From Bacillus_AD sp047238185 (GTDB taxonomy: Bacteria; Bacillota; Bacilli; Bacillales; DSM-1321): a DNA stretch of 64,000 bases. Numbering within the stretch: position 1 is the first letter of the stretch; each line of letters starts with the position of its first letter. The stretch covers positions 3,224,001 through 3,288,000 of the forward strand of contig NZ_JBDFMI010000001.1 of NCBI RefSeq assembly GCF_047238185.1, given 5' to 3'. Positions 41,643 through 50,747 of this stretch are shown piece by piece. A program made the translations under genes and the position numbers. Under the pieces are notes generated by a model. The model worked only from the letters and a program-made list of their open reading frames with translations. It was not told where the DNA came from and searched no databases.

Positions 41643-43355
41643 TTACAGCATTTGATTGTGATGCAAATTCGCCAAAATACCGCCTTTTTCAACCAATGCC
41701 TCATATTTTCCCTTTTCTTCAATGCCGTTCTTCGTCACAACATACACTTCGTCAGCATTTCGAATGGTCGCTAATCGGTGGGCAATGATAATCGTTGTCC
41801 GATTTTCAGAAAGCTCTTCCAGTGATTGTTGAATGATTTTTTCTGTTTCTGTATCGAGGGCAGACGTCGCTTCATCCAAAATGAGGATCGGTGGATTTTT
41901 CAGAAACATTCGTGCAATAGCCAATCGTTGTTTCTGCCCGCCCGATAATTTTACGCCGCGTTCCCCAATTTCCGTTTCAAATCCCTCAGGCAATCCCTCA
42001 ATTAACTCAAGTAGATGCGCTTTACGTACAGCTTCCAGGATTTCTTCCATCGACGCATCCAGTTTGCCGTACGCAATGTTTTCACGTATTGTGCCGGTAA
42101 ATAAGAAAACATCCTGCTGTACAATGCCGATATTTTCCCGCAGTGAACGCTGTGTCATATCGCGGATATCAAGGCCATCAATAGTAATAGAACCGCCTGT
42201 CACATCATAAAAGCGTGGAATGAGCGAGCACAGCGTCGTTTTTCCAGCTCCCGACGGGCCAACTAGAGCCGCTGTTTGTCCCGCTTTTATAGTTAAATTG
42301 ATATGTTGCAAGGTTGGGAGCTCGCCATCATAACTGAAATCGACTTCTCGGAATGTGATATTTCCTTCCAATTGCTTTACTTCTATAGCATCCGGTTTAT
42401 CCATCACATCCGGATCCTCATTCAGCATCTCCTGGAAACGTTTAAAGCCTGCCATGCCCTTTGGATACATTTCCAATAAGGCGCTAATTTTATCAATTGG
42501 TTTAATCAACACATTTGTAAATAACACGAAGCTAACGAGTTCACCATATGTCAACTTTCCAGTGAAACTGAACCACGCCCCGACAATTAAGACGATGAGC
42601 GTCATAAGGCGAGTTAAAAAATAGATGCTGGAGTGTGTAGAAGCCATCACGCGATAAGCAAATAGCTTAGCATCTTTAAAGATATTGTTTTGCTTTTCGA
42701 AACGGTCCATTTCATGATTTTCGTTCGTAAATGATTTAACGACGCGAATCCCGGAAATGCTGTCCTCCACACGTCCATTAACATCGGCGATTTTACTGTA
42801 CATTGTGGTCCAGCCTTTTTTCATCAGCTTATTGCTTAATGTGATAACGACAATTAAAATGGGCACCATCACCAGTACAATAAGCGCAAGGTGGCTATTA
42901 ATATTGAACATAAGCATAAAAGCACCTAGAAACGTCATAATGGCAATAAAGAAATCCTCCGGGCCGTGGTGGGCAAACTCACCGATATCGAATAAGTCGT
43001 TTGTGATGCGGCTCATGATATTCCCTGTTTTCATATGGTCAAAGAAGCGGAACGACTGCTTCTGCATATGATTGAACAGTTCCTGGCGCATATCTGTTTC
43101 AATAAAGATACCAAGTTTATGCCCCAGGTAATTAACAATATAATTCAATACAGTGCTCAAAACATACACGAGGAATAAAAGAAAGCCGATTTTGGTAATT
43201 TCTCCCCATTCCCCCGTCGGCAACAATTTGTCAATAAACCATTGTACCGCTACAGGAAAAGCCAGCTCTAAACTGGCAACAACAATGGCACTGAAAAAAT
43301 CGACGTAGAATAGGCGTTTATGCGGTTTATAGTATGAAAAGAATTGTTTTAGCAT
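41643..43355 (-). CDS. ABC exporter, fused permease-ATPase
   Basis: A 570-residue half-transporter of the ABCB/MsbA-like type. Six hydrophobic segments in residues 1-300, then Walker A GPSGAGKTTLCSLI, signature KLSGGQKQRLAIARM, Walker B PPILILDEATSALDTE and H-loop IIIAHRL. It works as a homodimer exporting drugs or lipids/peptides. It ends 15 bases after the siderophore ATPase gene's stop, on the same strand, so they may be co-transcribed; a role in siderophore export is possible but unproven. Confidence 0.9.
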   Translation of the reverse strand: MLKQFFSYYKPHKRLFYVDFFSAIVVASLELAFPVAVQWFIDKLLPTGEWGEITKIGFLLFLVYVLSTVLNYIVNYLGHKLGIFIETDMRQELFNHMQKQSFRFFDHMKTGNIMSRITNDLFDIGEFAHHGPEDFFIAIMTFLGAFMLMFNINSHLALIVLVMVPILIVVITLSNKLMKKGWTTMYSKIADVNGRVEDSISGIRVVKSFTNENHEMDRFEKQNNIFKDAKLFAYRVMASTHSSIYFLTRLMTLIVLIVGAWFSFTGKLTYGELVSFVLFTNVLIKPIDKISALLEMYPKGMAGFKRFQEMLNEDPDVMDKPDAIEVKQLEGNITFREVDFSYDGELPTLQHINLTIKAGQTAALVGPSGAGKTTLCSLIPRFYDVTGGSITIDGLDIRDMTQRSLRENIGIVQQDVFLFTGTIRENIAYGKLDASMEEILEAVRKAHLLELIEGLPEGFETEIGERGVKLSGGQKQRLAIARMFLKNPPILILDEATSALDTETEKIIQQSLEELSENRTTIIIAHRLATIRNADEVYVVTKNGIEEKGKYEALVEKGGILANLHHNQML

Positions 43356-43370
43356 AGCAGACCTTCCTGC

Positions 43371-44156
43371 CTATAATAAGTCGTATGATAAACATACAGG
43401 CTTATTTGTTTTTGGATCCGTCACAATCTGGGCATCGATGTGGAAAATTTCAGCAAGCACCTCTTTTTTCATGATGTCTTCCACCGGCCCTTGCTTGATC
43501 AGCTTGCCGTCTCTAAGCGCAATCAAGCTATGTGAAAAGAGGGCTGCATGGTTTAAGTCGTGCAATACCATAATAACAGTTCTGCCTTGTTCTTCATTCA
43601 GCTTTTTCAAAAGCTTCAAAACTTCCAATTGATGGGCCATGTCCAAATAGGTTGTCGGTTCATCCAGGAAGATAATATCGGTTTTTTGCGCTAACGCCAT
43701 GGCAATCCACACACGCTGGCGCTGTCCGCCTGAAAGAGTGTCAACCTCGCGATATTTATAATCAAGGGTATTGGTCACTTCCAAGGCCCAGTCAATAATG
43801 TCATAATCTTCATTCGTTAATCTTGCAAAACCCGATTGATGCGGATACCGTCCATAGGATACCAGTTCGCCGACCGTTAGGCCTGCAGGGTTTTCTGCAA
43901 TTTGCGGTAAAATGGCCAGACGTTTAGCGAGTTCTTTTGTTTTATATTTCGCTATGGCTTCCCCATGCAGATAGATGGCGCCCTTGGAATATGGGATAAT
44001 GCGAGTCATTGCTTTCAGAAGAGTAGACTTTCCACATCCATTTGGTCCGATGATAGTCGTAATTTCTCCATCCTTAAAGTCCAACGTAACACCCTGGATT
44101 ATTTTGGATTGTTCATATCCAACTTCCACATTTTGTACGGAAATGTCGTTTTTCAT
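43371..44156 (-). CDS. Iron-siderophore ABC transporter ATPase
   Basis: A 261-residue FecE/FhuC-type ATPase. Walker A IIGPNGCGKSTLLKAM, signature TLSGGQRQRVWIAMALAQKT, Walker B IIFLDEPTTYLDMAHQ and H-loop VLHDLNHAALFSH. It energises the two permeases encoded divergently (45323-47385), with the binding protein encoded just upstream. It resembles YusV-type shared ATPases of bacilli. Confidence 0.92.
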   Translation of the reverse strand: MKNDISVQNVEVGYEQSKIIQGVTLDFKDGEITTIIGPNGCGKSTLLKAMTRIIPYSKGAIYLHGEAIAKYKTKELAKRLAILPQIAENPAGLTVGELVSYGRYPHQSGFARLTNEDYDIIDWALEVTNTLDYKYREVDTLSGGQRQRVWIAMALAQKTDIIFLDEPTTYLDMAHQLEVLKLLKKLNEEQGRTVIMVLHDLNHAALFSHSLIALRDGKLIKQGPVEDIMKKEVLAEIFHIDAQIVTDPKTNKPVCLSYDLL

Positions 44157-44185
44157 AATTACTCCTTCTATCTATAAAGAAAAAA

Positions 44186-44202
44186 AGCCACATAGTGTGG
44201 CT
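44186..44202 (-). terminator. Terminator/attenuator after binding-protein gene
   Basis: AGCCACA / TGTGGCT stem, followed on the minus strand by TTTTTTTC, located between binding-protein and ATPase genes. It probably reduces ATPase expression relative to the binding protein. Confidence 0.75.
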
Positions 44203-44210
44203 ATTTCCCA

Positions 44211-45191
44211 TTATTTTGCTAAAGTATCGGCAATGTCATCAACGATTTTCGTATTGGCGATTGCTCCTGTATAAAGCCAAGCAGAATCAGCAGGTAATTT
44301 GTGCAGATTGCCCGCTTTAACAGCCGGAATAGTATTCCAAAGTTTTTCGCTCAATGCTTTTTTACTTGCGTCATCACCGCTGTCGATAATAAACAAATGG
44401 TCTGCATCAAGTGTCACTAATTTTTCAAGTGAAATTTCGTTCCAGTTGCTTGTTGCTTTTGCAGAGATTTCTTTGACTACAGATGGTACTTTCAAGCCTA
44501 AATCTTTATACATTACATCGCCGCTTGATAGGTTTTGGGAAACGATAAAGAATTTACCGCCTGTTACCCAAACAGCAGCAGCTGACGTATCGCCTGCTTT
44601 ATCTTGGATTTTTTGTTTTGCTTCTTTTACTTTTGCATCATACTTGTCCAACACTTGTTGGGCTTTCTCTTTCTTATCGAAAACTTCGCCTACACGCAAC
44701 AATTCATCGCGCCAGTCATTGTTTACCTCTTTACCGATTACATATGTTGGCGCAATTTTATTATACTGTGCATATTTGTCGCCTTCAACCATTGAAGCAG
44801 AGTCCATGATAATTAAATCAGGCTTTAGGCTTTGAACTGCTTCGAATGGCAAATCATATGAAATCGTCGGAACGTCCTTCAAGGAATCTTGCAAATAATC
44901 TTGGATGCTGGCACCATCATTGACACTCCATTGAGCAACAGGTGTAATGCCTAAAGCAACAAGATTATCCTCCAGATAAGATGCAATCACGCGTTTTGGA
45001 TGCACAGGAACTTCCACTTTGTGGCCCATTGCATCTGTTACTGTTCTCGTTTCAGAAGATTGTGTGGCTTTTTGTTCAGTTTTATTATTATTTTTCGATG
45101 AAGAATCCGCGTCTCCATTTCCACATCCTGCAAGCATTAATGCCAAGACGCTCGCAGTCGCGAAGCCCCATTTTTTGGTTTTTGAATTCAT
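44211..45191 (-). CDS. Iron-siderophore substrate-binding lipoprotein
   Basis: A 326-residue class III periplasmic-type binding protein. A signal peptide with lipobox LMLAGC (Cys23) is followed by a linker rich in Ser, Asn and Lys. Two lobes hold HPKRVIASYLEDNLVALGIT, SLKPDLIIMDSAS and LFIIDSGDDASK. Captures ferric siderophore (hydroxamate or catecholate not decidable). AGGAGGA precedes the ATG. A Fur-like site is in the divergent region. Confidence 0.9.
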   Translation of the reverse strand: MNSKTKKWGFATASVLALMLAGCGNGDADSSSKNNNKTEQKATQSSETRTVTDAMGHKVEVPVHPKRVIASYLEDNLVALGITPVAQWSVNDGASIQDYLQDSLKDVPTISYDLPFEAVQSLKPDLIIMDSASMVEGDKYAQYNKIAPTYVIGKEVNNDWRDELLRVGEVFDKKEKAQQVLDKYDAKVKEAKQKIQDKAGDTSAAAVWVTGGKFFIVSQNLSSGDVMYKDLGLKVPSVVKEISAKATSNWNEISLEKLVTLDADHLFIIDSGDDASKKALSEKLWNTIPAVKAGNLHKLPADSAWLYTGAIANTKIVDDIADTLAK

Positions 45192-45246
45192 CTTTGAATC
45201 CTCCTACGCTGTACGTTATAATTTCTATGTGATATAATTTTTTTGC

Positions 45247-45270
45247 TTGATATTGATAATCTTTCTCAAT
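45247..45270. promoter_or_regulatory. Probable Fur box
   Basis: TTGATATTGATAATCTTTCT with following CAAT resembles the TGATAAT-TATTATCA type Fur operator: two overlapping GATAAT-like hexamers and an inverted partner TCTCAAT. It lies between the divergent binding-protein and permease genes, where iron-dependent repression is expected. Confidence 0.65.
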
Positions 45271-45322
45271 TAAGAATAAGATGAAATATTCGTTATGTCA
45301 ATACACTTTTCAGGAGTTTTAT

Positions 45323-46357
45323 ATGAACGGAAAAAAAAAGTTAGCCTACTATGCCGATCGTTACCGGACGGCATTCAGTTTATTTATGGTCCTTTTGCTG
45401 ATTCTGCTTATTGGCTTGGCCATTTTGATTTCGATTCGATTCGGCGCAAGTGATTTAACATACAAAGATGTCTGGGATGGTCTTTTCCATTATGATGAAA
45501 CAAATAGCGAGCATGTTATTTTACACGAATTACGATTGCCTCGAGCAATAGCCGGTCTGCTTGTCGGCAGTGCTTTAGCTGTTTCGGGGGCGATTATGCA
45601 GGGTGTTACACGAAATGCGCTTGCCTCTCCTTCTATATTAGGTGTTACATCTGGTGCAGCATTTATGCTATCCATAGCCTATGCTGTGTTTCATACACCG
45701 AATTTCCCTACGCTTGTGCTCTTTTCATTTATTGGAGCTGGTGCGGGAGCTGCGCTCGTATTTTCTTTGACAGCTATGGGCAAAGGCGGCATTACGCCCA
45801 TTAAGCTGGCTTTGGCTGGGTCGGCCATTACAGCTCTGCTAAGCGCATTATCAACCGCCATTGGATTAAAATTCGATATTTCAAAGGACTTAAGCTATTG
45901 GTACGCTGGCGGCCTTTCTTCTATACAACCGATGCATGTAAAGGTGGCTGTTCCCTTTATTATTGCCGGATTACTGCTGGCCATGTCTTTATCTAAATCC
46001 ATTTCTGTTATGAGCTTAGGGGAAGAAGTAGCTAAAGGGCTGGGGCAGCGGACAGGACTTATTCGTGTGCTCTGTACGATTGTAGTCCTCCTTTTAACAG
46101 GGGCGGCAGTGTCGATTGCCGGTACAATCGGCTTTATAGGCCTAGTTGTACCACATATCGTCCGTGCAATTGTCGGTGTGGATTACCGGTGGATCATACC
46201 TGTTTCTGCCATAACGGGAGGTTGTTTATTACTATTTGCCGATATTATCGGCCGGGTGATCATGAGTCCGTTTGAAACGCCAGTCGGTGCTATTACAGCG
46301 ATTATTGGCGTGCCCTTTTTCTTATACTTAGCTCGTAAAGATGGAAGAGGTTTATAA
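45323..46357 (+). CDS. Iron-siderophore ABC permease (FecCD), first
   Basis: A 344-residue FecCD-type permease with about nine to ten helices. ATG 45323 is selected for AGGAG 8 bases upstream; the frame is open to 45281. Conserved LRLPRAIAGLLVGSALAVSG, GAIMQGVTRNALASPSILGV and GTIGFIGLVVPHIVRAIVG. It pairs with the second permease in the membrane. Transcribed divergently from the binding protein. Confidence 0.92.
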   Translation: MNGKKKLAYYADRYRTAFSLFMVLLLILLIGLAILISIRFGASDLTYKDVWDGLFHYDETNSEHVILHELRLPRAIAGLLVGSALAVSGAIMQGVTRNALASPSILGVTSGAAFMLSIAYAVFHTPNFPTLVLFSFIGAGAGAALVFSLTAMGKGGITPIKLALAGSAITALLSALSTAIGLKFDISKDLSYWYAGGLSSIQPMHVKVAVPFIIAGLLLAMSLSKSISVMSLGEEVAKGLGQRTGLIRVLCTIVVLLLTGAAVSIAGTIGFIGLVVPHIVRAIVGVDYRWIIPVSAITGGCLLLFADIIGRVIMSPFETPVGAITAIIGVPFFLYLARKDGRGL

Positions 46358-47385
46358 TGCAAAATTCATTACGAAAACATTCAAATCGTTTCTACATATA
46401 TATAACGGTATGTCTAATCCTCCTTTTTTTAGGGGCTTTCATTAGTGTCAATACGGGATATATCGATATTTCATTTGTAAACTTTATTAAAACATTATTC
46501 GGAAATGGTTCACCTGACGATGCACTGACGATCTTTAGTTTCCGCCTTCCCCGTATTTGTATGGCGATTCTCGTCGGGATAGGCATCGCTGTCTCAGGAG
46601 CCATATTGCAAAGCATTTCAAGCAATCCGCTAGCCGACCCTGGCATTCTGGGGATTAACTCGGGTGCAGGGTTTGCCATTGTGCTGTATACATTCTTTAT
46701 TCAGGGAGTTGTATTCTCAAACTCCTGGGTTTCTATCTTTTTAATGCCATTTATCGCATTGGCAGGAGCACTGCTCGCAGCTTTTGTTATCTATGCATTA
46801 GCCTATAAAAAGGGAAAAGTCGCACCGACCCGTATGCTGTTGGTGGGTATCGGCATAAACGCAGCCTTTAGTTCAGGCATTACTATTTTCCAACTTCGAA
46901 TGGAGCCTACCGATTTCACTCGTACACTGGTTTGGCTGTCAGGATCAATCTGGGGCAGCACATGGACGTTCGTATTGGCATTGCTTCCTTGGATTCTGAT
47001 ATTAATTCCTATTGCTTTCTACAAAGCGCGCTCACTTGATATTTTATCATTGAACGAAATGACGGCTATCGGTGTCGGCATCGATCTGACTAAGGAACGG
47101 AAAAAATTGTTGGTATTGGCTGTCCTACTGGCAGGCGCTTGTGTATCAGTCGGCGGAGGCATTACGTTTTTGGGGCTTATCGCTCCACATATCGCCAAAA
47201 AATTAGTCGGCAGCTCTCATTTCCGCGTCCTTCCTTTGAGTGCATTGATCGGCGCTTTACTTATTTTAATTTCCGATACAATAAGCCGTATAGTCATTGC
47301 ACCGGCAGAATTGCCAGTCGGTATTATTTTGTCCATTATAGGGGCTCCCTATTTCATTTATCTACTGTTAAAAACACGTGGGTAG
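46357..47385 (+). CDS. Iron-siderophore ABC permease (FecCD), second
   Basis: A 342-residue FecCD permease whose ATG overlaps the first permease stop by one base (TAATG). FRLPRICMAILVGIGIAVSG, SISSNPLADPGILGINSGAG and FLGLIAPHIAKKLVG are the family blocks. Together with the ATPase and lipoprotein this makes a complete uptake system. Confidence 0.92.
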   Translation: MQNSLRKHSNRFYIYITVCLILLFLGAFISVNTGYIDISFVNFIKTLFGNGSPDDALTIFSFRLPRICMAILVGIGIAVSGAILQSISSNPLADPGILGINSGAGFAIVLYTFFIQGVVFSNSWVSIFLMPFIALAGALLAAFVIYALAYKKGKVAPTRMLLVGIGINAAFSSGITIFQLRMEPTDFTRTLVWLSGSIWGSTWTFVLALLPWILILIPIAFYKARSLDILSLNEMTAIGVGIDLTKERKKLLVLAVLLAGACVSVGGGITFLGLIAPHIAKKLVGSSHFRVLPLSALIGALLILISDTISRIVIAPAELPVGIILSIIGAPYFIYLLLKTRG

Positions 47386-47410
47386 TTTGCTTTTTTATTA
47401 TTCTTTTCAT

Positions 47411-47449
47411 AAGGGCTATCGTATGGAAAAAATCCAAACGATAGCCCTT
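47411..47449 (+). terminator. Terminator of the permease operon
   Basis: AAGGGCTATCGT / ACGATAGCCCTT stem, 15-base loop, TTTCT tail. Confidence 0.8.
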
Positions 47450-47624
47450 TCTACTTCTGAACGGAAGTGCGAATCTTTCGGCTTATTATAAAAAACAAGT
47501 ACAACTTTTGACTCTTTTGTGAATTTACACAAATGTAAGCTCTTACATTTTTCCGAAATCACAAACCGTTGCCTTTAAATGACGTTTATACTTTTTAAAA
47601 AGACAAACGATGGAGGTTTTGACA

Positions 47625-48770
47625 ATGCGTATATGTGTACCAAAAGAAATCAAGAATAATGAAAATCGTGTGGCTCTTACGCCTGCCGGTGTAATCGCCC
47701 TTAAAAAAGATGGCCATGACGTTTTTATCGAAAAAGGAGCAGGTGAAGGAAGCAGCTTTACAGATGACACGTATATGGCAGCAGGAGCTTCAATTATCGA
47801 GGAGACTGCAGTGCTTTGGGAAAAAGCAGAAATGATTATGAAGGTCAAAGAACCGATCCAAAGCGAATATCAATATTTCCGTAAAGGATTGATTCTTTTT
47901 ACGTATTTGCATTTGGCAGCAGATCCTGAATTGACAAAGGAATTGAAAGAAAAGGGTGTTCTAGCGATTGCATACGAAACCGTATCCGTCAATCGGACAT
48001 TGCCGCTATTAACTCCAATGAGCGAAGTGGCCGGAAGGATGTCCGCACAAATCGGGGCACAATTCCTTGAGAAATCCCAAGGCGGAAAAGGCATTCTCCT
48101 CGGTGGCGTACCTGGTGTGAAACGGGGTAAAGTGACGATTATCGGCGGAGGCGGAGTCGGCACTAATGCTGCTAAAATTGCCATTGGATTGGGCGCCGAT
48201 GTAACGATTATCGATTTAAGCCCTGATCGTTTACGCCAGCTTGATGATATTTTCGGCAATTCCATTACTACATTAATTTCCAATCCGTATAATATTGCAC
48301 ACGCCGTAGCTGAGTCAGACTTAGTCATTGGCGCTGTACTAATCCCGGGTGCAAAAGCACCGAAATTAGTAACCGAAGAGATGGTTAAATCTATGTCGCC
48401 TGGCTCTGTCGTAGTTGATGTGGCGATTGACCAAGGCGGAATTTTTGAAACCGTCGACCATATTACTACACATGATCATCCAACCTATGTTAAACACGGG
48501 GTCGTTCATTACGCAGTAGCTAATATGCCGGGCGCTGTTCCTCAAACATCCACCATCGCCTTAACCAATGTAACGGTTCCTTATGCCTTGCAGATTGCCA
48601 ATAAAGGTGCTGTTAAGGCGATTAAGGAAAACGAATCACTAGCTAAGGGAGTCAATGTAGCAAATGGCCAAATTACATTTGAAGCGGTAGCCAAAGATCT
48701 GGGATATGAATACGTCCCGGTTGATCAGGCCATCCAGGAACTCGGCAACGGAACTCCTCAGCACCATTAA
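47625..48770 (+). CDS. ald: Alanine dehydrogenase
   Basis: A 381-residue NAD-dependent alanine dehydrogenase: converts alanine to pyruvate and ammonia, needed for alanine use and normal sporulation in bacilli. MRICVPKEIKNNENRVALTP is the expected start (ATG 47625, GGAGG 9 bases upstream). The frame is open to 47610. The NAD-binding VTIIGGGGVGTNAAKIAIGL near 170, KVKEPIQSEY with the catalytic lysine region, and VANMPGAVPQTST are all intact. Single-gene unit. Confidence 0.95.
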   Translation: MRICVPKEIKNNENRVALTPAGVIALKKDGHDVFIEKGAGEGSSFTDDTYMAAGASIIEETAVLWEKAEMIMKVKEPIQSEYQYFRKGLILFTYLHLAADPELTKELKEKGVLAIAYETVSVNRTLPLLTPMSEVAGRMSAQIGAQFLEKSQGGKGILLGGVPGVKRGKVTIIGGGGVGTNAAKIAIGLGADVTIIDLSPDRLRQLDDIFGNSITTLISNPYNIAHAVAESDLVIGAVLIPGAKAPKLVTEEMVKSMSPGSVVVDVAIDQGGIFETVDHITTHDHPTYVKHGVVHYAVANMPGAVPQTSTIALTNVTVPYALQIANKGAVKAIKENESLAKGVNVANGQITFEAVAKDLGYEYVPVDQAIQELGNGTPQHH

Positions 48771-48785
48771 GATAATTTTTTAAAC

Positions 48786-48832
48786 GAGCCGCAGGGACGC
48801 TATGATCAACCCTAGCCCCTAGCGGCTTTTTT
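48786..48832 (+). terminator. Terminator of ald
   Basis: GAGCCGC(AGGG) pairs with (CCCT)AGCGGCT; T-run TTTTTT follows. Confidence 0.75.
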
Positions 48833-49190
48833 GCGGTTTCATTTACCTTCCTCTACATCAATTGGATGACTATCTTTCCATCTTTCCGCGCATTCTATTA
48901 GGAGGCAACCCTCTATCTAAATGAATAGATTTTGCATAACACGATATTGATTTACATAATTCCCAATAAAACCAAAAAAGCTAAATAATACTTATTTTAT
49001 CAATAATCAAACGGGTTTAACTGTTCTAAAAAATCAGTACCATTACTTTATGTAATTAAAGTGCTAATATTTCCTTTGGTATTATTATTCAATTGACTGA
49101 ATAAATTTATTGTCTTAAAATAAGAACATCTCAGCAGTTTATTTTAGTATAACTTTAACGCAGTAAAACATTAAGTTTAGGAGGTAACTT
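48833..49190. other. Intergenic, 358 bases, no supported gene
   Basis: AT-rich leader of the POT transporter gene. Only its ribosome binding site (AGGAGGT) is clear. Confidence 0.5.
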
Positions 49191-50567
49191 ATGGGTACAT
49201 CTAAGAATTTACAAAAAAACACAAGTAAACACCCACCAGGTTTATACTTGCTGTTCTTCACAGAAATGTGGGAACGTTTCAGTTACTATGGAATGAGAGG
49301 TATTCTTGTTCTTTATTTAACGAAAGAAATTATCAGCGGCGGTTTAGGAATGAACTCAGCCGTTGCAATGAGCATATACGGTTTTTATACAGGGGCCGTT
49401 TATATCACTCCTTTAATTGGAGGATGGCTGTCTGATATGTACTTGGGCAAGCGGTTAGCGATCACCATCGGTGGTGTAACCATGGCAATCGGTAACTTCG
49501 TGATGTTCCTTGGTGATGCACAATGGTCCATGTATACAGGCCTTCTACTATTGATTATCGGTAATGGTTTCTTCAAACCGAACATTTCTTCACTTGTTGG
49601 AGATTTATATGAAGAAAAAGATCCAAAGCGCGATGCAGCATTCACTATTTTCTACATGGGTATTAACCTTGGTGCGTTCTTCGCTCCATTGATTATCGCA
49701 ATGGTAACAGATAAAATTATGGGCGGCATGCAAGGAGATGTCTTTGTATACGGCTATAAATACGGATTCTTAATTTCATCAATCGGTATGGTTATCGGTC
49801 AAATTCTATTTAATTTACTTGGCAACAAATATTTAGGCGATCTTGGCAAGAAGCCAAATGGCCGTCAGGTAAACGAAAATGGTACAGCTAAAAACCAACC
49901 ACTGACAAAGGTTGAAAAGCAACGTACTGCAGCTATTCTTATTCTTGCATGTTTCGTTGTATTCTTCTGGGCAGGATTCGAGCAAGCAGGCAGCTCACTG
50001 ACACTATACACAGATAAATTTGTTGACCGTACACTTTTCGGATTTGAAATCCCTACTCCTTGGTTCCAATCTGTTAACCCATTATTCATCATCTTACTAG
50101 CGCCGCTAGTATCTATTCTTTGGGTAAAACTTGGAAATTCCAAACGTGGCGATTTTAGTTCACCAACTAAAATGGCTATCGGTATGATCCTTCTTGGGTT
50201 TGGATATATGATTCTTCTTGTTGCAGTAATGGGAACAGGAAGCAATGAAGCAACACTTGTATCAAAAGCGCATATCATTTTCATCGTATTGACGTACCTA
50301 TTCCATACACTAGGTGAACTATTCCTTTCACCGGTTGGATTATCCACGGTAAGCCGTATTGCTCCAGTCAAGCTCGCTTCTTTATTGATGGGTGTTTGGT
50401 TGGCAAGCTCTGGTGTGGCAAATATTCTAGCAGGACAGCTTGCTTCAGTCACACAATCTTTAGGCTACTTTGAAGTATTCGCTGTTATTGGAGCCATGGC
50501 AATTGTCTTGGGATTGATCCTTCTTGCCTTCTCTAAAAAGATTACCAAAATGATGCACGTCGATTAA
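49191..50567 (+). CDS. POT-family di/tripeptide:H+ symporter
   Basis: A 458-residue MFS/POT (PTR2) transporter. The diagnostic helix-1 motif FFTEMWERFSYYGMRG with E-x-x-E-R is present, as are GGWLSDMYLGKR and the PTR2 signature NGFFKPNISSLVGDLY. AAFTIFYMGINLGAFFAPL also fits. About 12-14 helices. Imports di- and tripeptides (DtpT type). Strong AGGAGG before ATG. Single-gene unit. Confidence 0.92.
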   Translation: MGTSKNLQKNTSKHPPGLYLLFFTEMWERFSYYGMRGILVLYLTKEIISGGLGMNSAVAMSIYGFYTGAVYITPLIGGWLSDMYLGKRLAITIGGVTMAIGNFVMFLGDAQWSMYTGLLLLIIGNGFFKPNISSLVGDLYEEKDPKRDAAFTIFYMGINLGAFFAPLIIAMVTDKIMGGMQGDVFVYGYKYGFLISSIGMVIGQILFNLLGNKYLGDLGKKPNGRQVNENGTAKNQPLTKVEKQRTAAILILACFVVFFWAGFEQAGSSLTLYTDKFVDRTLFGFEIPTPWFQSVNPLFIILLAPLVSILWVKLGNSKRGDFSSPTKMAIGMILLGFGYMILLVAVMGTGSNEATLVSKAHIIFIVLTYLFHTLGELFLSPVGLSTVSRIAPVKLASLLMGVWLASSGVANILAGQLASVTQSLGYFEVFAVIGAMAIVLGLILLAFSKKITKMMHVD

Positions 50568-50579
50568 TCATATTACTCA

Positions 50580-50609
50580 CAAGGAGCCGGATATCCGGCT
50601 CCTTGTTTT
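50580..50609 (+). terminator. Terminator of the POT gene
   Basis: CAAGGAGCCGG, loop ATAT, CCGGCTCCTTG, then TTTT. Confidence 0.95.
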
Positions 50610-50747
50610 GTTTCCCATAAACAGGTCTATTTCCCTAATAAAACATGCCTAACTATGAAAATATTGTATAATATAGATAATGTTTACACCCGCCTGTTTT
50701 GATCCATTCAACAGTACTCGGAATATCCAACGAAGGAGATGATGAAA